64,000 nt of DNA from Stenopsyche tienmushanensis (taxonomy: Eukaryota; Arthropoda; Insecta; Trichoptera; Stenopsychidae): contig WACJ01000520.1 of assembly GCA_008973525.1 (NCBI GenBank), positions 2,356,001-2,420,000 of the forward strand, given 5' to 3'. Below are positions 44,527 to 55,854 of the stretch, piece after piece. The notes beneath the pieces were generated by a model, which had not been told where the DNA came from, did not search any database, and saw only the letters and a program-made list of their open reading frames with translations. Every line of letters begins with the position of its first letter. Within the stretch, counting starts at the first letter, position 1. A program made the translations under genes and the position numbers.

Positions 44527-44575
44527 TTTCATCCGTAGATTCATCTTATTGTCATAAGATTCCGGTTGTGCCAAG

Positions 44576-47500
44576 ATGAAGTTCATAATATTTTTCGTTA
44601 TAGGTAATATTTGTTATAATTCGGCATTTTTATCAGCATAATTTGTTGGAAATGTGTATTTTTATAAAACGACTGCTCTCTCATTTAAATCTCGGTTATG
44701 TATTTGTGAAGTATCCTGTGTAACGTATTTGTGAAGTATAATGTTAAAACCTTATTTTCTGGATGACCATCGTATATTAGCAACATTAGGTTGGCAGTCA
44801 CCGGTGGCTGCCATGGCGTGTGTTAATACTTTGCGTACAGAATACAAACAATAGACATATATTTTGGCTCAAGAAGTTTCCTATTCGATGAATTATTTCA
44901 TCTTTTGTATTCCATTTTTTTTATTTTTATATCTTATAGTGATCATCAGGCATTCATTGCAATGCCACCCAAAGAAAGAAAGTTTTTATGTTTTAATTCT
45001 ATTTATTGAAGTGCTTTCATATATTTTTAATTACGCTAAAAAGGGTATACGATCGCGCTTAGTAATCATTTGAAAGGTTTCGCATAACAAAATGCATACA
45101 CAAACAATATTTTTACTATGCCTATGTTATCCCCACAAGTGTAAACAATAAGTTGACAAAGTTTTATCGCAATCGGATGAACGATATGGCAGCGCATAAA
45201 ATACGAACAAACAAAGATTAATTTCTATATATTAGAAGATGTTAAATTTCCGTTAACGAGTGATTTATGGCGCTTGGGGACCACCGGTGGGTGCTACGGC
45301 CCGAAATGTGTTAAAATATAATCCAATATCCGTTCATCCATCAAACCTTTTGATTGACATATAATGTTAATATGTACTATTTGATAGGTAAATGTTTTTG
45401 AATATTTAAATTAATCCTTTGGAAATGAAATTTGGACGTGGCGCAAAATTTACATATTCAAATTGATTAAATGTTAAAAAAATATTTTACTGGCTTCCGT
45501 TGAAGAAAGGTCGCTGGCAAAACGAGGAAAATGTTTCATTTAAATACAAGCTAATAGTTGAAATATCGAGTTCATAACAATTGTATTGTACGACGGTGAT
45601 TTAAATATAATTCGGAGTATCTTATTTCTCTATATTGGAAATGCATTTATTTCATCCGAGAGCTTTTTGATCCCGTTACTGAAGAAAGAAGGTGAAAAGT
45701 AGCATTCTCTGTTGCGCAACGCATAATTATTCGTTTAGGCAGCCTCAGCAGTAGTAGGCCGCGTTCACCGTCTGACTGTCATATAGAAAATCAATCAATA
45801 AAATACCTTTCGCGTTCTAAAATACGTTGCGCAACAGAGGATGCTACTTCTCGCTTTATGCTACCAATTTATAATATTGAACTCGATTTATCTTCGCCGA
45901 CCTGTGATTATCGGGATAGGTTTGAATTATTTCTTGCCCGTTAAAAATACGTTAATTGAATCGCCAGTTTTAAACAAAATTCATAGACGTATTATCCTTG
46001 AAAATATAACTTGGGCTATTTTATTTTGTAAAAACCCAATCGTTGCTTTTTCCTCAAAGTGGTCATCTAGTAACAATAATTTATATTCACATAACTTGAT
46101 GCTGGATCTAAAATTAGAATGTATCAGAATTCTGTTGCGATGAGCTGCGCTTCCGAAATGTGTTTTTATCCTGAAAGAAGGCTCCTCTTCCAAATTATTC
46201 ACACTTTGCTATTTTCATGTGGCATTCCAAAAACATGACTTCGAACCGGATCTATAACCGGTATAACCGTTATTTTTCCCGGGATGAAAACCGTAACCGA
46301 ACCGACTTAAAGGCTAGGAACGTAACCGAAATCAAAACCAAAACTAAAAAAAATAATGATTCGAATCCCTGCCCTAAACTTTCAGATCATTGGACGTCTC
46401 AGTTCCTCGCAGCACACGGGCAATTTAGGATCTCGTTGGTTAGTTTTGGGCTTACAACAATTTAGGAGTGTCCCTGCCGAGATCCATTCATGGGCGCAAA
46501 CCATGTCCGGTGGATATGTTCTTCATGCTTTTTCGATGTGTCAATGGTCCGAAATTTGGACCGATTAGACACGGAAGCCTTGTGGCCACTCCCTCTAATT
46601 TTAGGGTATTTAGGGCTTTTTGTAAAAGTTTTGGGGGGAAATGCATCCCCGGGGCTTTCTATGGTCTCCACGTTGATACGTACATTCCAGAATATTGTGA
46701 ATTTCAATCAAATAAAAGTATTTTTCGATTCTACACACTTGTTGTAACCTTACTTTATGGATGACCTCGTATATTAGCAACACTAGATTAATCGTTTTGA
46801 AAAGGCAATTTTTTTAAATTTCAGCTGCTGTATTTTCAACCCAACCATTCGTCAATGCTCAGTTCCCTGACTCAAAATTAAAAAATAACCGATTTGAACA
46901 TGATCTCCTAAATATCGTTGCGCGTTTAGGATACAGGAATTTCATGATATCCCCCCCAAGTATCAAGTTCATATTGCGAATGATATCAGAGGGAGCCAAT
47001 GGAAGATCTGAACAGCAGCTGTTAAGCATTTTACCGTCTGAGGATGTTTTTACTAAACAATTAAATTCGTTGGTATGTTTATTTTATTATTTGTAATAGA
47101 TCTTGTGTTGACATAGTGAATTAATTTTGGGATTCACCTTGTGAAGATTTGGGATTAAATGTATGCCTGATATATTGGTATTAGCCCCTTAAAGATGTAA
47201 GACACAGTGTTGTGTCCGAATTCCAGTGATTCAGAAAGAGCATTCTTATACGTTGAGCTCGGAGACAGACAGAGGCGGAGAGTGTCTTGCACGTTGAGCT
47301 TAGAGAGAAACAGAGACGGAGAAAGTATCTTGCAGGTCGGAGATTATGGATGGGCAACAGAGACGGCGAGTACGATTGTTTTGATATACCAATTTTTCAT
47401 CGTAAATAGCAATTCATACTTTGCTCTTGAACTGGGGACCGTGGACATCCGACTTGACAGTTATCCTACTGCTGCACTCTTTGTACACCATGCAAATTGT

Positions 47501-50247
47501 CCTGGTAAAATTAAGTTGTAATCTTAATACATTATGTAGAGAGAGATTTGGCTGCAGGAGGGACAGCTTCCCGCAGCCAAGGCTAACCGACGAGTCTCCC
47601 GTCTCCTGCGCTTCACTACCCAACCGGCAACGGTGCACGCGCGAGAAGCGATCGGTCGGTATGCAGGTGCAATGTCTCCGCAGGCCCACAAGAGATGGCG
47701 CTGTTAAAATAACACATTGAACCTGAAGAGAGATGGAAGATGTCGCTGCTAAAATCGTTACTATGTGGGGATGATAAATCGCCCACGCTAAAGCTTTATT
47801 TCAATTTCTTCCAAGAAATATTTTAACAAAGCAAAAAAATCTTATCTATCAGCTAAGTAGATGCTAATAAAACAAAAAAATCCAGGGCTTCGAACCAGAA
47901 CGAAACCGAAACCCGGTAAAACCGTAATTTTGAACCGAAAATTGAAACCGAAACAATATACACTCGGGCCTCCTTTAACACGATAATGCGGTTCCGCAAA
48001 AACGTCGTGTAATACAAATCCGTGTTATACAAGGTTTGAAGTTCATACAAAATTAGGGTTTGCGTTCCAAAAAAATATGGAAGATAGTTTATATAAGTAT
48101 ACGTATCTTTAAGGGGTTAATTCGCAGTAATACGAAAGCATTGAAGTATTTTCATGAAATAAAGTTTTATCATTTCTCATAGCCTTTCATTTTCACAGAT
48201 TTCAACAGATTTTGTTAAAGTTAGAGTTGCCAACGCAATATTCCTAAACAAAGAGTATCAAGTCAACCCTGAATATAAAAAAATTCTAAAAAATAAGTAT
48301 TCATCTGATGTGAACGAAATTGATTTCCAAAATGGCAAAAGTTCAGCCAGAAAAATAAACAAATTTATTAGCACCGTTACCAATAACTATATTCCTACTT
48401 TAATTACAGGTAAGACTTAAAAATTTTCTGATGTTAAAATATCCACAGCGAAATGGCTGATGTATTTTTTAATTATTTTTTCAGGTGAACTTCAGAAGGA
48501 AACTCAAATGCTTTTGGTAAATGCGCTTTTCTTCAAAGGAATCTGGAATGAAACATTTACTCCGATGCCAGATCCAAAAGAATTTTGCAACATTTATGGT
48601 TGCAACTTAGTATCAATGATGCGTATTGAGAGCGAATTCAAATATGGCCAGATAGAAGATCTACACTGTCAGATTGTTGATGTACCTTACAAGGCATGTA
48701 TGATACAGATTGACAGCGTCATCTTCCGTCTCTCTTTAGGCGCAACTTGTCAATTTAACAGCGACATCTATCATTTTTTACGTGCGTAACGTTGTCGGTC
48801 CGATGGTGACGCGCAGGAAGTGAGGGTCGTCAGAGGGTCGTGGGTTTGAATCCCAGTTCTGACACCAGTGTAACGCTGTGTTATGTTTCAATAGAAGCAC
48901 CCAGCTGATTCAAAATATATCTTAAATCTTTCTCTTATCAATAGCTATCGTATTGATAAGAGAAAGCAAAAAAATAATACTTCGACATTCAATCGAAAAA
49001 AGCTATATTTTAACTTATAATATAAGAATTTTAGCGCTTTTTTTAAATTAGCTATTTATCAATATCACCTCATACATATTTTTAAACGTCATATTTTATG
49101 CATGAATTTATGAATAATAAAAATGACATTAAAATTGATTTTAGGATGGATTATATTCAATGCTATTGGTACTACCCCATACAGAATCTAAAATAGAAGA
49201 GATTTTAAAAAATTTCTCACCTGATTGGATAACTCACGTGTTGACTAAAATGACTCCAACGGAAGTTGAAATACTATTGCCGAAATTTTCTATTAATTAT
49301 GAAATGGATTTGATCAATGTTCTACAAAAGGTAATTTTCTTGTGCATTAAAAAATCATAATATTTATGCAAAAAAAATATGATCAAATCTCTCTCTGAGT
49401 GATACAAAAAAAGCATTCTCACACATTGGAGATCAGTGAATCGGAGACAGAGACGGAGAGATTATCTTGCGTCTCCATCATACACTCGTACATCGATGAC
49501 AGGGTCGTGCTCAAAGGATTAATAGCCACAAATCGTATTCCTTTTATAAATATTTAACCCTTATTTTTAAAGACAATGTAGTGGTATATCTAATATATAA
49601 AAATAGTCTCTATTTGTTCGTATGAAATGCGTTGCCATACCGCTCATCAGATTGCAATAAAACTTCATCCATTTATTGCTAAGAATTGCGCGAGTAACAT
49701 AGACATTGTCTAATATATAAAAATCAATGTTTGTTTGTCCGTATTTAATGCGCTGCCATACCGTTTATCCGATTGCAATAAAACTTTTTCGACTTATTGT
49801 TTACACATGCGGAAATAACTTAGGCATAGTAAAAATATTGCTAATCACCAGTATTAAATAAAAATCAATAAACATGATGCATATTAAAAATGTAAATTGA
49901 CTTTAATATTTTTTTTTAAATTTCAGATGGGAATAACTGATATTTTTAATGAGGATGCTAATTTATTAAAAATGGTGCTAAATGGTGTTAACAGTCCAGT
50001 GGTTAATGGAGTCTATCATAAAACTTTAATACAAGTAGATGAGAAAGGATCAGTCGCAACTGGATCATCTTTGGCGACAATTGGTTCTTTGTCTGTGAAC
50101 ACTCATCCCACATTAACATTTGATCGACCTTTCTTATTTTTCTTGCGAAATGTCAAAACGGGAACGATTTTATTCGAAGGTGTGGTAACAGCGCCAAATA
50201 CATACGAGCCCCAAGTAAATCAACAGAATCAGCCAAGAGTCATTTAA
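44576..50247 (+). CDS. Serpin C, secreted serpin
   Basis: Six exons: 44576-44603, 46825-47072, 48199-48409, 48485-48693, 49145-49330, 49927-50247 (TAA), 400 residues, normal serpin length. Exon 1 encodes MKFIIFFVI and joins in phase 1 to AAVFSTQPFVNA, a signal peptide. Landmarks: NFMISPPSIKFILRMISEGA, VRVANAIFLNKEY, LLVNALFFKGIWNETF, VEILLPKFSI, hinge VDEKGSVATGSS (about 331-342) and FDRPFLFFLRN, fitting the serpin signature. P1 by counting from P15 Gly 335 is Leu 349 (IGSL|SVN). The frame is intact throughout, so it is probably functional. Exons 3 to 5 match those of serpin B in length (211/214, 209, 186) and phase. The donor after exon 4 is GC (AAG|GCATGT) instead of GT. A short Gln/Asn-containing tail may be a relic of a tail like that of B. 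Confidence 0.87.
45100..45240 (-). repeat. Helitron-like unit in serpin C intron 1
   Basis: Contains GGATGAACGATATGGCAGCG and ends at CTATATATTAGA. Same family as 5195-5440. Confidence 0.5.
45697..45849. mobile_element. Small TIR element (MITE) in serpin C intron 1
   Basis: The 25-base ends AAGTAGCATTCTCTGTTGCG+CAACG (45697-45721) and their complement (45825-45849) differ at one position. The total length is 153 bases. A related end (TGTTGCGCAACGCGAAATTA) is seen at about 21308. Confidence 0.7.
46235..46760 (+). repeat. ACCG-rich element and hairpin-family copy in serpin C intron 1
   Basis: Bases 46235-46330 are rich in AACCG/ACCGG words (CTTCGAACCGGATCTATAAC), as in the CAGGGCTTCGAACCGG family. 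Bases 46530-46660 match the hairpin family (GGTCCGAAATTTGGACCG). Bases 46670-46760 carry TTCAATCAAATAAAAGTATT, similar to 13470-13490. Confidence 0.5.
47215..47960. repeat. Repeats in serpin C intron 2: GTCTCTGT repeat, LTR fragment and ACCG element
   Basis: Bases 47215-47370 are a minus-oriented piece of the repeat at 23185 (GACAGACAGAGGCGGAGAGT). Bases 47536-47803 match the LTR at 51341-51603 at high identity (CTGCAGGAGGGACAGCTTCC, AAGCGATCGGTCGGTATGCA). Bases 47883-47960 begin CAGGGCTTCGAACCAGAACG and continue in ACCG-rich words. Confidence 0.65.
48694..48880. repeat. LTR fragment and tRNA-like tail just after the serpin C GC donor
   Basis: From about 48711 the sequence is an inverted fragment of the LTR seen at 51480-51560 (TCTTCCGTCTCTCTTTAGGC; TTAACAGCGACATCTATCA). 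After it, GTGGGTTTGAATCCCAG with TTCTGACACCA has the form of a tRNA T arm plus 3' acceptor strand with CCA. The whole lies within the intron that starts at 48694. Confidence 0.55.
49420..49850 (-). repeat. GTCTCTGT repeat end and two Helitron-like units in serpin C intron 5
   Basis: Bases 49420-49505 are a minus-oriented end of the repeat at 23185. From 49589, two units begin TCTAATATATAAAAAT (49589 and 49709), 120 bases apart, and each has GCGCTGCCATACCGTTTATC or close. In this copy they read in the plus direction from the TC start. Confidence 0.55.
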
Positions 50248-50259
50248 TTTTAGGGATGA

Positions 50260-51142
50260 TTAAAACTCAATGTATGCATGTATATCAACAGCAATTATTG
50301 AAAGAATTTCATAAAACCCGAGCTATTTTTGTGTGAACTTTTTAGGTGGTGGGTTAAAATATAGCGAAATCGTCTGTCTGTCTGTTAATGAATAATATTT
50401 TTAGTTTTATACAAAAAAAACTGGCTTATTACCACATTAACGTTTGTTTGAGGGTGGGCTGAAAAGTAATGCACATATGTTAGTAACAATTCTCCTCAAT
50501 TTGAAATTTGAGGTCGTTGGATTCATCCAGTTTATTCCAGAAGCTTTTTTTGATAAGTCTACTGTAAATCGATGAATAATAAAATTTCGTGGTTGCGAGC
50601 CTGGAAAATCCATAACATTTTTCAGTGACGAAATGAAACAACTTGTTACACATTGAGAGAGATGTATAAGTTTTAAAAGCAAATATATTGAAAAATAAAT
50701 ATACGATTTTGAATGTTAAGAATTGTACTCTAATATAATTTTTGTTTGATATTGTTATTTGTTTTTGTTTGCGCTCTATAAGCATGTGTGCATTAGTTTT
50801 CAGCCCACCCTCCTATTTTTACCTTCATTCCTTTTACCGTGTGCCTTCAAATATTTCGAACACGTTGCTCTGCCCATGATCACGGAATTTCAATTGTTAA
50901 CCTGTTTCTGTATGAAAAATTAAATAAAAAAACATTTATTGTACTGTAAATATAAATATAATTTGTTTTTAAAACAATATTCATTTATTTAATGTATTGT
51001 ACATTTTTAGTATCATTATTACCCATTATCCAGACATTTTGAATGCCGTTATATGACATAATTCCCAATTGTTTGATCCATCCGTCTCGGTACATACTCT
51101 GTACATTATAATATTATGTTTACGTCTGGATTTTGAAACCAG
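50260..51142. other. Downstream of serpin C, unassigned
   Basis: AATAAA at 50578-50583 could be the serpin C polyadenylation signal. Otherwise AT-rich, without recognised coding or repeats. Confidence 0.35.
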
Positions 51143-51603
51143 TGTAACGTTAAGGCGGGGGTGCTCTCGGGGGCAGAATCCCCTGGCGGCTCCCTGCCCC
51201 CACGTGCTCGTCGGGAGGCTACGCTGACGCACGGGTCCGTTCTTCTATCGGGCTGTGATGTTGCTGGACGAATGGATGGGAATAGACGGGCGTCGAATGG
51301 AAAGGCTCTCTTCTTTAAATAACTATTTATTCCACACGAGAGAGAGAGAGATCTGGCTGCAGGAAGGACAGCTTCCCGCAGCCAAGGCTAACCGACAAGT
51401 CCCCCGAATCCCGCCACCTGCGCTTCACTACCCAACCGGCAACAGTGCACGCGCGAGAAGCGATCGGTCGGTATGCAAGTGCAATGTCTCCGCAGGGCCA
51501 CAAGAGATGGCGCTGTTAAAATAACACATTGCGTCTAAAGAGAGATGAAAGATGTCGCTGCTAATAGCGCTATACCTGGGGATGGTAAATCGCCCACGCT
51601 ACA
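51143..51603 (+). mobile_element. Solo LTR with CCAG target-site duplication
   Basis: The element starts TGTAACG and ends ACGCTACA, so it has TG..CA ends with a short terminal inverted match. It is flanked by CCAG on both sides (51139-51142 and 51604-51607), a 4-base target duplication. At 461 bases with no internal coding region it fits a solo LTR of a Gypsy/BEL-type retrotransposon. Fragments of the same LTR lie at 47536-47803 and about 48711-48776, all three in or near serpin C. Confidence 0.75.
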
Positions 51604-51739
51604 CCAGCTAATAGATTAAGACGAAATTTCAATGGTGTCTACAAAAGTCTACAAGAGTCTACTGCATCGATATGTTTAAACATACCAGTGGCTTAAAATC
51701 TAAGATACGTGTATCAGCTAGATCAAACGCATAAATCCA

Positions 51740-52500
51740 CTTTTCTCTTAGGGCCGCGCAGCGTGAGTGAAGCTTGTATATCAATAAATGAACCCAAACA
51801 CTGTTGAAGTGTTTGGGTCCATTTATTCTGTTCTGTGTGTGTCTTCTGCTTTGATCATAAAATAATGCATTTGTTGAAGCCTGAAATCGATACATTTGGA
51901 CCCCATAATAGCGTTTTTGTTTTCACGCTAACTTTTATAGTATACAAGCTAGTACCCGATGCGTTGTTACCATAGAAGTAACAATTTTAAAAATATCTTA
52001 AAAATACTTTTTAAAAAATAGTAAAGTTAATTTCACTATACTTATATTATTGGAGAAAGTACAAACAATAAGTTGGAAAAGTTTTATCGCAATCGAATGA
52101 ACCGCGTGGCAGCGCATAAAATACAAACAAACATTTTTTATTATTTTTGTATAAAAGACTATACCTATGTTACTCGCGCAATTTTTAGTAATAAGTGGAC
52201 GAAGTTTTATTGCAATTTGATGAACGGTATGGCAGCGCATTACATACGAACAAACAAAAATTCATTTTTATATATAAGATAGTTGATTTATGAGGCTTTC
52301 TAATATTTATTATGATTCTAAGAATACCCCATACCTGATGATTGATTCCCCGTACATAATATTTGAGAATATTTAGATGTGCAGGGGTACCTTTACAACA
52401 CGATCTTGTCATCGGTGTACAAGTGTGTGATGAGACGCAAGACACTCTCTCCGTCTCTGTCTCCGATTCACTTATCTCCGCACTCAATATGCGATAATGC
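51740..52500 (+). repeat. Composite of GTTGATA repeat, Helitron-like units and GTCTCTGT repeat
   Basis: GCAGCGTGAGTGAAGCTTGT at 51755 is the start of the repeat family at 22845. It is followed by a fold-back (51783-51827), two Helitron-like units at 52030-52285 (GAACCGCGTGGCAGCGCATA and GAACGGTATGGCAGCGCATT), and the family's other end at 52370-52490 (GACACTCTCTCCGTCTCTGT). The Helitron-like pair looks inserted inside the first repeat. Confidence 0.55.
51783..51827. repeat. 20-bp stem fold-back with one mismatch
   Basis: AATAAATGAACCCAAACACT, then GTTGA, then AGTGTTTGGGTCCATTTATT: 19 of 20 positions pair. In other copies of this repeat family the right arm is absent (TTGATAAAACACAATATTCG), so the palindrome is specific to this copy. 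Confidence 0.8.
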
Positions 52501-53024
52501 TTTTTTTGTTTTTAGATTATTAAACAACCGGTTAAAAAGGAATGTCGTCAGCATGTTTCCTATACGTTTGTATACCGTTCATCCGATTGCGATGAAACTT
52601 TGGTGAGTTATTGGGCGCGTATCCAAGATGGTTTTTGAATTAGCACAACTAGTATTTGTGTGCGGAATTTGTTTTGCGAGATGTTTGCGTATTCTTGCCC
52701 TTCAGCTCGCGCTACACGTGACTTGAAGCAATAAATCATGTAACTGTGCTAATTACTAAGCGCGTGTGGCATTCGTATCGTTGATATGTCGACTGTGTTT
52801 CTGTGGGAACGCTCGATAACAGAATTAAATATAAATAATAACGGCTGTGATTGAATAGCTTTCTAAACTAGTTGATTGTACCCCATGATTTATCTAATCT
52901 AGTGCCTAGTTTTTCTCAGATGCAAGTTTTTTGTTGATTGATGGAATATATTCAAAGTAATATTTTGTAACGGAATAGTCTTTTTATAAATAAAAGCATG
53001 CATAATGCATGACGATCATTAAAA

Positions 53025-53520
53025 ATGCAGCTCGAAAAGTGTTCCATCTCTGTCAATAAAATAAGATTAAACTTATCGATCCATCGGGCGTTAACTGATG
53101 TTGTTACGGGTTTGCACAGGACCAGGATAAATTCCAGCAATGTCATGAAAGTTCAACGGGAGTCGTTGACCGTTACAATACATTTATTACTTAACATTCG
53201 TGCTTGTAAGATCCTGAAATCATTTTTTCGTTTTGCATTTTTGTAAATACCAACAGTCCTGATGACGGAGGCAATAAATTTTCCAAGCGTGCAAACGACT
53301 TTCAGGAGAACCCGGAAGAAATTAAATCCAGATACCGTTAAATCGAGCCAACAAGAGATGTTTGCTTCTGAAGACAATGATGCAATTAGTGGCCATTCAA
53401 GAGGGCGATATCGTTACACATTAGTAAATGCATTTGCTTTGTTAAAATATCTATATATCTGTTTATCGACAACTAATTATGCTAACAGTCAACGTTTATT
53501 CCAATGGAGGTAATCTTAGC
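53025..53520 (+). other. Possible unrecognised coding exon(s)
   Basis: Two adjacent plus-strand open frames (53025-53246 and 53262-53513) lie in sequence that matches no repeat in the window. The second contains SQQEMFASEDNDAISGHSRG and has a possible donor (TTA|GTAAATGC) at about 53423. An alternative frame reads PDDGGNKFSKRANDFQENPE. No known domain is seen, and which frame is coding, if any, is undecided. Confidence 0.2.
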
Positions 53521-53594
53521 ATGTGCTTAAATATCATTAATATCAGGCTTCGAAAAGGACCCGGGGTAATAAGGACTATACACATGGATTAATG

Positions 53595-53980
53595 ACTAAA
53601 ACAAGGGGTGGCAAAGCAGGTACCCGCCACGGGCGCAATTGGGCTTGGGGCGCAAAAAGCAAAATACTGACCCAATAGAGAGCTGCACAATTCCTTTTAT
53701 TTTATTTGACCAACACTGACGGACTTTATATGAATCAATACTGCTTTTAAACTGAGTTATCTAATCCCTATTTTCTTCATTGTCGCTTAAGCATTGGGCT
53801 GATCCAATTGGCATAAGTCTGCAATAAAATAAAGATGACAATACTTTCGACCGATTGTAAAATTTAAACACCCGATCTTCTTTGGACTTCGGTTCTGTCT
53901 TGATCGCGAGGCGCTCATTCGTCATATCAGCGGTCCAATAAACGGACCGATTGGACACACATACCTTGAGACCGCGGAAT
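53595..53980 (+). repeat. Hairpin repeat family copy
   Basis: Begins TGGCAAAGCAGGTACCCGCC and GGGGCGCAAAAAGCAAAATA, and ends with GCGGTCCAATAAACGGACCG. Block order is that of 1284-1680. Confidence 0.6.
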
Positions 53981-54289
53981 TTATTAATTAGTGCTATATT
54001 AGCTAATTTTTTAGTTTAAAGTTAAAAAATCCAGCTAGTTTCTTACCCGCGCTCAGAACGCAAGTGGCCACTCGAAATTATGAATAAGCGTGTCCTTTCG
54101 GAGATGGATATTAAATTCAGGTTTTGCAGCTTGCTTTGCACATTTATTGAGTGGGTTGGCATGCCCTCGAATAGCAGGACTAATAAACTGCTCTGATCAG
54201 TGGAGGATCTCCATGTTTCTTTATCTCAGATGTGAAGCGTTGAACACATGTTTTATCCATGATTATGAATTGATGCTGTGAAACATCGC

Positions 54290-54660
54290 CAAACATTAGA
54301 TTGAAACATCATCACGACGCTGTGTTTGTTTCATTGTGAGCAAACACGGCACCTACTTTGTGCACAGGTTTTTCATGTTCAAATTATCAGTCAATATGCG
54401 AATGTCCGACACTTTTTTACCACGTCTGTTAGCTCGTGCACTTTAAGTCGACATTCATCTAATGCCATTTTGTGGATTTTCTTCATTTGGACTATCACTG
54501 AGCTGTTCGTTTTGGCAGCTCGTACGACCTCTTCTAATCTTTCCTTGATCATGATGTATTTACTAAAACTCGACTCTAATAATTGGTATATCGATATGAA
54601 ATATAGTGGACACGGGGCATAGAATTTTTCAGAATTTCATATGGTGTACCAAATACATAT
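54290..54660. repeat. mariner fragment (-) followed by hAT-derived repeat (+)
   Basis: Bases 54290-54530 on the minus strand correspond to the mariner N-terminus and linker (AHKVGAVFAHNETNTAS-like tail and the KCIEVLH-type helix), heavily decayed. Bases 54548-54660 match the hAT repeat (CATGATGTATTTACTAAAAC, ATCGATATGAAATATAG). Confidence 0.45.
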
Positions 54661-54669
54661 CATGGTAGC

Positions 54670-55850
54670 GTGCCGGCATTTATACGTTAGATCGGATACT
54701 TTTGGGACTATCTTTGTATATTTAATAAATTGTATTTATAATTTAATTTTGTATTTAACGTTAAAAAATGAATTTCTGGGAGAGGAGAGCAAGTTATATA
54801 CTTGCCACGGGCGCTTCATACCCCCGTTACGATTCTTATTTTATTTATTTACCTGTAGTGAATTTACTTGTATGTATGTATCTCTGCCGTGATGCCGCGT
54901 AAGAGAAAAATCGTAATAGGAAACCGCGTTAATCGGGTCATGGGCCTCAAATTAAAATTGCGCCTTCTTTACGTTTTAATGAAAAAATGTTTGCTGGCCA
55001 CCTAATTTTTTATTTATTTTGGGCCATGTTAGCCTTTGAGCTTGACCCTCTGATATAGAACGTTTATTATAAGGAATTAAATATTCTATATTATGCCAGA
55101 AAATAAAGAGCCGAAAACCGTAACCATACATACATCTTTAGAACTGGACCGGAATGAAAACCGAATAGAATATTTTTGGCAGAATGTTTGGAATGAAAAA
55201 TCCTACGAACTTATTGAGTGATGCTATGCGTTATGCTATGAGCTTGCGATAAGATCTGTGATAAGATCATGAGATTTTTATCATGACAGATAAGATACAT
55301 GACATTTTAATTTCATTTTTCGAAAGAACATATCTCTAAGAATATCTTCTATAATTTTGACGAAGAAATTCAGATTATTTCAATGCTTTACAGCTAATTC
55401 GCGAAATCGAAGCAATCGTTCCGTTCAGATTGCGCCCCAAAGGCTCTGAGACCGCTGTGGTTGCTTGTCTTTATACTTGCTTTTTTTGCAGGCCAGAGCT
55501 TCTTGTTAAGGACCTTTCTTATCTTTGTTCTAATAAGGGAGCAAATTAAATTTAAAAAATGTTAACACAAATTTAAAAAAGGTGAATATGCAAGTGAATA
55601 GTAAGGTCACAAAAATAAAGAACTCTGTATAAAGCGCTTCGAAAACAGTTAACTAATAAATTAATAAAATATTAATTTAATTATTATGGCTTAGCTATCA
55701 GCCGACATCTTGACTATCACAAAATTTCCACTGATGAAGACCCTCAGCATTCATACTGTCCCGAAGGCGCAGATTCTTGATGCGAATTGCAGAAACATCT
55801 AATGCTCCAAATCTTTTAAAGAAGCTAGAACAGCTCACGAAGACATGGAT
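54670..55850. other. Unassigned sequence
   Basis: Near 55100-55160 an ACCG-containing stretch (CTGGACCGGAATGAAAACCG) resembles the CAGGGCTTCGAACCGG elements. No gene is seen. Confidence 0.35.
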
Positions 55851-55854
55851 GGCA

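Noticed and set aside
46217..46465. Arg/Asn-rich 82-codon frame
   Set aside because: It is produced by the AACCG-rich repeat words of a transposon end, not by a protein family.
47207..47720. Plus-strand frames of about 100 codons in serpin C intron 2
   Set aside because: They lie across the GTCTCTGT repeat and the LTR fragment, which recur elsewhere, and carry no domain.
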